64,000 nucleotides of DNA from Hawksworthiomyces lignivorus (taxonomy: Eukaryota; Ascomycota; Sordariomycetes; Ophiostomatales; Ophiostomataceae). The translations under genes and the position numbers were made by a program. The notes beneath the pieces were generated by a model that searched no databases, was not told the DNA's origin, and saw nothing but the letters and a program-made list of their open reading frames with translations. The stretch is taken from contig NTMA01000096.1 in the NCBI GenBank assembly GCA_002917075.1, positions 62,001 through 126,000 of the forward strand. Direction: 5' to 3'. Positions 56,080 through 64,000 of the stretch are shown here, in pieces (position 1 is the first letter of the stretch; every line of letters begins with the position of its first letter).

Positions 56080-59000
56080 GATCAAATGAATATATGAGTT
56101 AATTGAAGAAGGCTGTATCGGGAAAAAAGTATGCAATTTGGCTCCATCGATGGCGTACGGAGTCGGTAGAGATTCTCATCATGGAGGCTATCTCGATATC
56201 GCGATATACATATATATATATATCTACCACCAAAAGTAAAACCCTGTCTCTATGAACTAGTTCGCTGGGGGACATTGGGTGTCGCTGTCACCCAAATCCC
56301 CGCGCGCCATGAACACCGGCCGTCCGAGCACACGCTCCGACCAACCTTGGGGCCTTCTGGCATGCGGGCGCGGGAGGAGTGGAGAGGAGGGAGGAAGCTA
56401 AGGTAGCACTAGACGAGCAGAATTTGGTCCCATCAAGGCAGTTCGCTCGTCAAGGCAGTTGAGTTGAGATCAGCTGGCGAATCGATCCATTTCTTCGGTA
56501 GGAGTCGTGGCTTGTGGATCCTACGGGTGACGGTAACTCCCAAAAGAAAAAACTGAGCGTGACCAGCCACATGACTGCGCCGCGCATGTCCAACCAAAAA
56601 AGGCAGGTTACAGGCTTTGCTGCTAGGTTGACTCAACTTACAGGGCATCCTCAGCGCTGTAAAACTTGATTTTTTACCAACATCGCAATTCGCAGTTAAC
56701 GCTCTTGTTTCAATCAAGAGGCACTTTTCTAGAAATAGGTAAGTGATGGGTATGATCACGTAACCCCGATCAGCGTCATATTTGGCATTCGTCTCTTGAT
56801 CTTTTTATTTAGATATTACGAACCCTTTCGTAACTTTTTTTTTAAAAGAAACTATCAAACATTTAGTGACGTGTATGTATTGTAGTGCTAGCTTTCATTA
56901 AAAAAAAAATCAAGTTAAATTTTTAAAAATAGCTAAGCATTAAGTTTGATCGTTGAAAAAAATTTCCCTTATGCTGCTAGGTATTGAAACAGCTTATGGC
57001 GCCGAAATCCATGAAGCCTAGACAGTATATTATGCTTAGCGCCTTTGTCGTTTTTGTTATTCTCGCCCATGCTATCACACCTCATTATTGCCATCACATG
57101 TGCTATTCTCTCTTCCATTAGTTCTGTTTTATTCCCCGAAGATCTATATCTCGCAAAGGACAGGGACATACAGATTCCTCAATAGTCTCATTAGTACGCG
57201 CTTGCTCGTTATGTCTTAACCGCTGGATGCAACTATTGTGCCCGATGTCAACCAGTCCCCTAATACGTCTCTTTTATTTTTATTTCATCCTTCTGTTTTG
57301 CCCCTCCATTTTCGCTCTTGCTGTCTCATGCAAACTTATTGAAAATTATAGACGGTACGAATGAAAATATTCCGGTGAACAATAAGATACTATTAAGCAA
57401 CATCTTGCATATTCTCGTCATACTCAGAAAATGGGTAGTATTTGGGAATCCGCTCTTATGATCATTGTTGTTGCCTTTACTAAATAGCTCTTTGCGCTCT
57501 AATTGGATTCTATTCAGCTCTCTACATATAATGGCCTTGCTTTGGATGATTGTTCTCTGAGCTCAAAGTGAAACGCCGAGGTTACTGCGGATAGCACAGC
57601 CTAATCATATTCTCTGGAGTTGGTCGTTTTACTACAAAGAGTATGGTTTTGCCTCCGCTGTTGTACAACTAGATGGTCCTTACAGATCTGCGTCCTGAAT
57701 GTATGTATCACTTCAGGGTGAATGCTCTAGTTATATCAAAAATGGCAAACATCATATTGTATCGGATGACACTGGTGGTTGGTGAATAATACCGCACAAA
57801 ACTCTTTGTCTATACGAGAATAGTTTCTACAGAGAAGGCTGCATTCATATCAGCCTTTGCACTTCTGCTATGGCCGGATATGCGAGGATGGGGTGTCTGG
57901 CTTAATGCATAGTGAAGATAATCCAATATGTCACGATATCAGTTCAACATAGTGTATCTGCAATTGAATGAGAATTGGGCATAACTGGACAATCCAAAGC
58001 AGAGGACGGACAACATGTCTGTCATATAAGGCTTTTTTTTATGAAGATCCATGTAGACTGTAGGGTGGTGGAAGAGCTGAAGTCTTCGTTTGTGAGGGTT
58101 TCTGTCTCAAATAGCCGAGACAATCACCCCAGCGAGGCTCCCACAAATTAACGTACAATGGACCTAGCCTATTATCCGACCTAAATTTAAAGATATCTAG
58201 ATGTTGAACCGGCTCGGCGGTGTTGATTTTGACACTGAAGTACGTTATTCACTAGATAAGATGATAATTAATATGACACTCTAAGACTGCACATCTTGTA
58301 ACGACGTAATCTTTGACATTAATAATTCTTTATCTCATGAGAGAGGCGTTGAGCAAGTATAGGTAAGTAGAGCTGGGCAAGTTTCTGCACATACAGACGG
58401 AGGGTGCTTGGAGTCCATGAACGAGTAGAATACTTTGAGGACCTAGACAATGGCGTATCGCCCTATTAAATGATAAGATACTTGTCCTTCAATTCTTATG
58501 CGCACATACATCATTGCTTCCACAACAAAACTGCTATTGTGCCAGGGCAGGTCGGTTATGATATCAATGTAATCGAGCAAGGTTTTCCTAAAACTGCCGA
58601 GTCTGTTCAAGCATGCGTGCGTGCGGAGCATTCTCTCTACGAACGACGTACACGTTGAGCACTGCCACTAGGCTATTGTACCAGTACAAAAAGGACCAAT
58701 CCCCTTGGACACATGTCACAGTATCTTATAACTCAATAGTACACTATGTTTTATTTCTGTCCATTTTTAAGGATAAATGGTGGGCTAGGCATACTGAAAC
58801 AGCTTCGTTTCTAGGGACTGGAAATATCACGTCTCATCAAGCTGTGCAGCCGGACAGCGCTTCTACAATACTGGCAGCCAGCATCTTCTACCTGGTTGCA
58901 AACGTTCATGCATATTCTTCATAGTACGTTTCTAGTTAAGCAACTTCGGATCTCTGCTAATTTCTCGGGACCTGGGGTAGAGCCAGAGATATATGTAGAA

Positions 59001-59239
59001 CATTCTTGATCTTCGTCAAGACGCGGACGCCCCATGAGACTAAGTAGGCCAAAACATATGTTTAATGCCTTGGAATGGAACCGGCCGACTTTAGGTGTTG
59101 ACCCTAGCCGGTATTTGTTTGGGAATTTAAAAAAAAAAATTGGTGGGTAAGGTGAAGAAAATATTTTATCCAGGTTAAAATTAATAGCTAATTTATTTTC
59201 ATGAAACTCTAAAATATATTATTTGCGCTGTCTCAAAAG
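56080..59239. other. Gene-poor intergenic stretch
   Basis: About 3.2 kb with an (AT)n microsatellite at about 56206-56222, several A/T runs, and only short unrecognised open frames (e.g. 58443-58631, 58613-58924). No complete gene or transposon core recognised. Confidence 0.4.
56206..56222. repeat. (AT)n microsatellite
   Basis: Short alternating TA run in the upstream region of the esterase gene. Confidence 0.6.
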
Positions 59240-60407
59240 CTAAATGACCAGCATTAATTTTCGGAGAGCTCTGCCTATTAATAGCAATGTACGGTTGAAA
59301 AGGTAGATTCCAAGTGCCAGGCCTATTGCACCCAAGGTAAACCAAGACCATGGTCTTTCTCCCATCCACATGAGAATTTGAGTATCGCTGTGATGCCATG
59401 TGGCACTTTCCAGGTCTGTGATGTACGGCATCATCTTCGGAACCGCAATGACATGTATTTCTGGAGATGGAAGAGAAGGCAGTCCGAGCAAATAGTCTTT
59501 CACTGCCAGCGTCAAGAAGAGAGGGCCCGCAGACAGCATGATGGCAGTGTAGGGCTCAAGTCGAGCCCAGAGCTGAGTGATATCATAGAAGACTGGGAGC
59601 CTGGAGATTGCGGCCGTAAAAGCTGGGTGCCTGGCCGTTGACAGCATGAAATCGTTTGTGATACCGGTAGGGCGTGTCGATTTGAACAAAGCGTAGGGGC
59701 CCTCGGGTTTGATATTGTCGACCGGAAACGGCTCTTTGCAAACAGTATCCATGTCAAGATAGATTCCGCCGTAATGATGAAGAACGAAATAACGGATCGA
59801 GTCTGCGCGCTGGATAGGGAAAGGATAATTGTCCCAGACATCCAAAAACCAGGGGTATTCGCGAGAGATGAAGTCGCGTGCGCGCTCATCCGTCCACAGC
59901 TGCAACAGTCCTAGTCAGCAACCAACGAACTACTCGACGACCTGGAAAACGAGAATCATGCCAAAAGGATATCTTTACCTTGTACTCAAAATTGCCATAA
60001 GCCTCTTTGCAGGTATGCTGCGGGTAGACCCATTGGTCTGGAATGGTGTCCGTCGCACATGTCTGGTGCAGAATGTGCGGAATCTTCGTTCCTTCTTTGT
60101 GATCCCCTACGTCCAAGGTGTCGTTGCCAATCCGCGACGGGCTGAATCGAGATCCGAACAACTCTTCGTTTCTCCGCAACAGGGTGATGAGCGGCTCGAT
60201 CGAGGTAATCAGCAAGAAGACCACCACCACATCGATCACCAGCAGGAAGACACTGATCCTTCGCAGTCTCGGAAGGCGAAGATTCCTACTCGGCCATTTC
60301 AGCCGTTCTTCGTCGTAGATTGTGTATTTCAGCCGTGTTTCGTCGTAGACTGTGTCCCGGTTGGCAGATTCAGGCGCCAGGCCCCGGATGAATTGCCAGA
60401 AAGTCAT
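59240..60407 (-). CDS. GT32 mannosyltransferase, inositol-phosphoceramide mannosyltransferase-like
   Basis: Golgi-type glycosyltransferase. Exons 60407-59979 and 59899-59240 give 362 aa (an earlier ATG at 60437 adds ten residues). Type II topology: a cytosolic tail, an N-terminal span VFLLVIDVVVVFLLI, then the lumenal GT32 domain. KIPHILHQT opens the domain; RADSIRYFVLHHYGGIYLDMDTV carries the DxD metal/sugar-nucleotide motif. A C-terminal span (FTLGAIGLALGIYLF) matches Sur1/Csh1-type enzymes that mannosylate inositol phosphoceramide. The tail contains a tandem YDETRLKYTI/YDEERLKW duplication (60298-60358). Role inferred from family. Confidence 0.85.
60298..60358 (-). repeat. In-frame tandem duplication in GT32 N-terminus
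   Basis: Two ~30-bp copies encode YDETRLKYTI and YDEERLKW; forward-strand copies contain TTCGTCGTAGA twice. Lies in the cytosolic tail before the membrane span. Confidence 0.6.
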
Positions 60408-60887
60408 TGTTGCACGCGATAGTGTTCCAGGAAACAAAACGCGACAGTAACGAGAATTGGCTTTTCGTTGTGCGCACTACTGGGTTTATACCAACAGGCA
60501 CTGGTTTTTTTTGCGACGCGGCACTACGAATCTCCCTGGCTCAGCCACCAAGAGAGACAAAAGGTGGTGGGTCAACGGATCCTACGTAATGGGGTGCTAG
60601 GTACAACTACCCCTTTCTTTTTTCAGCGAGCTATGACGGCCCTGGTTAGGCGATATCCTAGCCTCGCCAAGTAATTTAATCTAACACGACTGGTCCTTGT
60701 CCAAGAAACGCGCTACACGTAATCGGCTGGCAATATGGCTTGACCTACTGCGGGATTAAAATGGGATGGACCTGCTACAATTGGCTGTCGCCCAACAAAT
60801 ATTACGCTGTCGGGAAAGGGTCGTGTGCGAGTCCGCTGATGTCTCTGACGTACTCGTGTGCCAGCATGCTCCAATAGTGCAAAACAC

Positions 60888-60914
60888 GCATGGCTCGCAT
60901 GGCTCGCATGGGCT
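60888..60914 (+). repeat. 9-bp tandem repeat
   Basis: GCATGGCTC occurs twice in tandem followed by the near copy GCATGGGCT. Non-coding as far as I can see. Confidence 0.5.
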
Positions 60915-61597
60915 GGCTCAAAAAATCCAGGGAATTGGTGGGTTTAGCATGTTCTGTCCAAGTCTTGGCGACTCGATTTGGTGCCATTGCCCCCTCGCCT
61001 CCCCCCTTTATGCCCCTTAATGCCCCAACGTTGGCCACGGAACGTTGAGTCCTCAGGCCGCTAGCGTGCATCAATACGATTGGTTGAGCTAAGAGGCGTC
61101 TCCTATTTTCCTCGTGCTTATCGCTGAAAGCCTATCACACCTTGCTTTATCTTGTGACAGTACGCGTAAGTGGCTTGGTCGGGGTTGTTATCTTACGCAA
61201 TTCTCCGTATGTACTGTACTTACTTGTATGTTGGTTAGTCTCGGCGGCGGACTCCCAATTGTCGAAAGTTCCGCTCCGTTGGCATTTCTATTTTGTGCTG
61301 TAGCCGATACTAGCACCATAAACCCTAGGCTCAAACGACTACATAAGGGTTATGTACACCCTTTTATGCAAACAGAGATAACTATGAAAACCCGAGCGGC
61401 TTTCTACGCCCGAATACTTTTGTACTTGCGTACTGAAACTTGCAGCTAGCAAGTGCACGAGTACTATGTACATCTGAGCTGTACGTACCCACGGCAGGCT
61501 CATTGATTTCGTGACGCTGGTGGTACCCAACGCCCAGCGACCTCGATGACACTTTCCCACTACGGAGTAGGCGAATAATAATCACCCCGCAGCCTAG

Positions 61598-61770
61598 GTT
61601 AAAAAAAGAAGGGAGGAAAAAAATAAAAAAAGGAACGAAAAGAAGAAAATAAAAAGTAAAAAAAGATAAGAAATGCGGAAAGAAAGAAGCGAAAAAAAAA
61701 AAACCACCCAAAAGGATGAAATGAAAGGCGAAAAAGAAAGAAAAAGAAAAGAAAATAAGAAATTCTCACT
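61598..61770 (+). repeat. Polypurine-rich tract
   Basis: About 170 bp almost entirely A/G on the plus strand, with few pyrimidines. Open frames across it on the minus strand are Phe/Ser/Leu-rich low-complexity artefacts. Confidence 0.6.
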
Positions 61771-62423
61771 GTTAGAAATTTCACATCAATTTTGCACTTT
61801 TATCTGCTCCGTGCTGTAACTGTAGTCGTAGGTTGGATTGCCCGAACCGAGGACAAATAAACATCAGCGAGTTGGTGCAATGCCTAGCCAAACTAAAAAT
61901 ACGCGTACCAGCCGCCCCGAAGAATAAGCTTTACTACAAAGCGGAAGGAAACCCGAGAGAAACTACCTGAATACGTGTACATACTTAGGCTTGGTTAAAC
62001 TTGTTCAGGATAATTTACAGAGCTCATTCCACTCTTAATGTTACATGTGCACTTAAGAGCCTCATCTTTAATAGATGCAATCTTTCGTAGCAAATACGCG
62101 TACTCCTTGTCAGTAGTCACGGAAGTCAAACAAAAGCCCGACGACCAGGGTGGAAACCTTCAGCGGCTTGGCACAGCTGTTCGTTCAAGTGCGATTGCAA
62201 ATGCAATCATGCACTCGCAGATCCGTGTTGCACGCCTGGAATAAACCCGCCACGAGACTGGCTGCCACACAGCTTCAGTTCAAGATTAGTCCACACCCCG
62301 CCAGTGCTAGACAATTGGAATGGGGCAACCCAGACTGCTTTCCACTTATCCTTACCGTTGATTTGGAACAGCTTCTTTCGCGTAAGACACGATGAAGTCG
62401 TACTCAAGTCGTCTTGGTTTTTG

Positions 62424-64000
62424 CTATGTCATACAGTGTAACGTCTCCTCTTGCATGATGTCCACCCATGTGACCGTATCGCCGCGGTCTGCCTCTACTG
62501 CCGTGCGCTTGGCCTGCCACACGCGCTCGATAATACGCAGCGTCTCTTCAAAGCATGCCAGCCCGCTCCGCTGCCCGGCGATGTGGTACCAGTGCGTAAA
62601 TGACGCCTGCAAATCGGCCGCCTCGGCCTCGCAGGCTGCGATGAAAGCCGGCCACAGTAGGCCAAATGACCCATATAACAGGTTCGGGTTAGCGCGCTCG
62701 TACAGAAACAGCCAGTCGCGCACCGCCTCCACTTTTGGCTGTAGCAAGGCCGCGTTGACGTCATAGATCCGTCGGAAGAAGTAGATGGACAGCGCATTCT
62801 GCATGCCTTCTAAGATATCGGGCAGCAGATTGAGGCTGTCAGCTAACGTGGTGACGGGTCGGCGCTTTAAGGTATCGATGGCGCGCTCTAGCGACCGCGC
62901 CTTGCGGGAAAAGTCGCGCAGGTTGTTGTCGCTGCCCTCACCGCGTTCGGCGAGATCTTTCTCGTTGCCCAGACGGATCACCTGCGACAGGTAAAAGAAA
63001 AAATCCTCGGGGATGCCAAAGATCTCTGGATACATGGTGTCGGCGAAGAGGCCCGGCAGCGCAATGTGCAGGTCGTTCTCGCCCTCCAGCTGCGTCTTGA
63101 TCACGCCCATGGCCTGCGCAAGGTCGCTCCACTGCAGCAGCCGGAACGACAAATTGTCCTTCATGTGGCCGATAAGGCCGCTCCACTCGACGGCGTGCCG
63201 AACCTGCTGGCGGTGGGTGCTCTCCAGCGCGGCAGGCCCAAGAAATGTGCTCTCGTGAAAGAGACGCATGTACACATAGCAGTGGTGCAGCAGGCGGACC
63301 TTGCGGGATTTGCGCCGGGCAAGGCCTTTGAGCCGCACTAGCTTCTCGGCCTCCAAGAGGAAGCCTTCCGTCTGTCGCCGCAGCCCTAGGAACACCGACA
63401 CCTGGGCCATAGTGAGCAAGGCCATGAGCGTTTCCTTGTAGTCCATGGGCTGTTGTTGAGTGTTCTGATGGGACAAACGGTCTAATGATTTTTCTGTCTG
63501 CGGTGGATATGATTCCTCGAGAACCGTTCGCGCGTGCTGGCAGGCCAGACGGTGAAAAGCGCGCGCTGGCTCCAGCCACACGTCTGACTTGGACACCGCG
63601 CCCAGCGTGAACGCGCTCACTGCTAGCGTGCCGTAGAACGTCGTCAGACTGGCGACGCTGAGCGTCTCGCGCAGTGTAAATGCAGCCAGGCAGTTCTTGA
63701 CGTGCGGTAGAAATATGGAATGCCACGGCGTGTTGTTGTGGCGAAAAGGCGACATAAACGCCACCACGCTCATGCCGTAATGCTTCAGCAGCGGAATGGC
63801 CTGCCGAAGCAGCGTCTGCTGCTGCTGCGAAGATGCAATGTGCAGCGTATTGGCCGCGAATAGGGACGCCATACCGTAGTTCCCGCCGCCGTCCCCTTGC
63901 GGATGCTGCCGCAGCTGCGACTGTAGGTCGTCTTCTGGAATGTTGTAGCTAGCGATCTGTAGGCGCATCTCTTCTTCGTCGGCTGTGGCTGCGGCTATAG
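62424..64000 (-). CDS. Fungal transcription factor domain protein, 5' end outside window
   Basis: C-terminal 525 or so residues of a regulator; the frame stays open to the right edge, where further N-terminal sequence (probably the zinc cluster) would lie. The visible part has the helical pattern of the Zn2Cys6 class with long C-terminal domain (ARGRII/Arg81-like): PLLKHYGMSVVAFMSPFRHNNTPWHSIFLP, HARTVLEESYPP, ETLMALLTMAQVSVFLGL and KVRLLHHCYVYMRLFHEST. It is notably GC-rich compared with the flanking intergenic DNA. Targets unknown; the arginine-regulator similarity is weak and by pattern only. Confidence 0.8.
   Translation of the reverse strand, partial: IAAATADEEEMRLQIASYNIPEDDLQSQLRQHPQGDGGGNYGMASLFAANTLHIASSQQQQTLLRQAIPLLKHYGMSVVAFMSPFRHNNTPWHSIFLPHVKNCLAAFTLRETLSVASLTTFYGTLAVSAFTLGAVSKSDVWLEPARAFHRLACQHARTVLEESYPPQTEKSLDRLSHQNTQQQPMDYKETLMALLTMAQVSVFLGLRRQTEGFLLEAEKLVRLKGLARRKSRKVRLLHHCYVYMRLFHESTFLGPAALESTHRQQVRHAVEWSGLIGHMKDNLSFRLLQWSDLAQAMGVIKTQLEGENDLHIALPGLFADTMYPEIFGIPEDFFFYLSQVIRLGNEKDLAERGEGSDNNLRDFSRKARSLERAIDTLKRRPVTTLADSLNLLPDILEGMQNALSIYFFRRIYDVNAALLQPKVEAVRDWLFLYERANPNLLYGSFGLLWPAFIAACEAEAADLQASFTHWYHIAGQRSGLACFEETLRIIERVWQAKRTAVEADRGDTVTWVDIMQEETLHCMT

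Larger units (their letters stand above)
60408..62423. other. Intergenic region with repeats and polypurine tract
   Basis: Two kb between the GT32 gene and the last regulator's 3' end. It holds a GCATGGCTC triplicate (about 60888-60914) and a purine-rich tract (about 61598-61770). No gene supported. Confidence 0.4.

Noticed and set aside
57709..57785. Short plus-strand frame with a Cys- and Gly-containing peptide
   Set aside because: Too short, no start or signal peptide, no flanking exon; cannot be supported.
61382..61784. Phe/Leu/Ser-rich frames on the minus strand
   Set aside because: These are translations of the polypurine tract, i.e. low-complexity artefacts.
62938..63726. 262-aa open frame on the minus strand
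   Set aside because: An alternative frame of the GC-rich transcription-factor gene; Arg/Pro/Ala-rich composition and no domain.
1..64000. CRISPR arrays, bacterial operons or riboswitches
   Set aside because: The sequence is fungal with introns; no regularly spaced repeats were seen.

Overview
The window is nuclear DNA from a filamentous ascomycete (Pezizomycotina). Most genes carry short spliceosomal introns of about 45-70 nt with GTANGT-type donors and CTAAC-type branch sites. Zn2Cys6 regulators are abundant, and several families present are mainly fungal: RTA1-like exporter, FAR-17a/AIG1-like membrane protein, GH78/GH79 glycosidases, tannase/feruloyl esterase, GT32 mannosyltransferase and fungal tyrosinase. 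The genus cannot be fixed from the sequence alone. The density of catabolic enzymes, transporters and regulators suggests an accessory, probably subtelomere-like or niche-adaptation region. There are no ribosomal or core housekeeping genes.

Layout: 0.4-7.9 kb holds a Zn2Cys6 regulator, two tandem paralogous SDR-fold proteins with identical exon lengths, an intronless bacterial-looking SDR and a FAR-17a-like membrane protein. Three identical ATTCGGAGCGGA boxes lie in the SDR promoters. An endonuclease/exonuclease/phosphatase (TDP2-like) gene lies at 8.2-9.2 kb, followed by about 3.6 kb of AT-rich DNA without a recognisable gene. 12.8-17.8 kb holds a secreted tyrosinase, a decayed P450 pseudogene and a classical SDR. 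19.0-34.7 kb is a sugar/glycoside block: alpha-L-rhamnosidase (GH78), MFS sugar porter, GH79 beta-glucuronidase, a Zn-cluster regulator, a Gfo/Idh/MocA oxidoreductase and an ACS-family MFS anion transporter.

35.3-42.9 kb holds a Zn2Cys6 regulator, a D-amino-acid oxidase divergent from an isopenicillin-N-acyltransferase-like (peptidase C45) protein, and another Zn2Cys6 regulator. 43.3-50.8 kb holds an RTA1-like exporter, a large Q-rich Zn2Cys6 regulator, and a 3-hydroxyacyl-CoA-dehydrogenase-fold enzyme divergent from an acetoacetate-decarboxylase-fold protein. 51.8-56.1 kb holds a second MFS sugar porter (with an apparent broken splice donor) and a secreted tannase/feruloyl esterase. 56.1-62.4 kb is gene-poor apart from a GT32 mannosyltransferase. 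The right edge is cut by a further fungal transcription-factor-domain gene.

How the genes may work together (inference): the GH78 and GH79 enzymes show no signal peptide in the models given here and sit beside two transporters, an oxidoreductase and regulators. This fits import and intracellular breakdown of plant glycosides bearing rhamnose and glucuronic acid. The D-amino-acid oxidase/acyltransferase pair and the dehydrogenase/decarboxylase pair are two divergent two-gene modules whose substrates are unknown; they are the best candidates for undescribed pathways here. All splice models were made by eye from frame and motif continuity.
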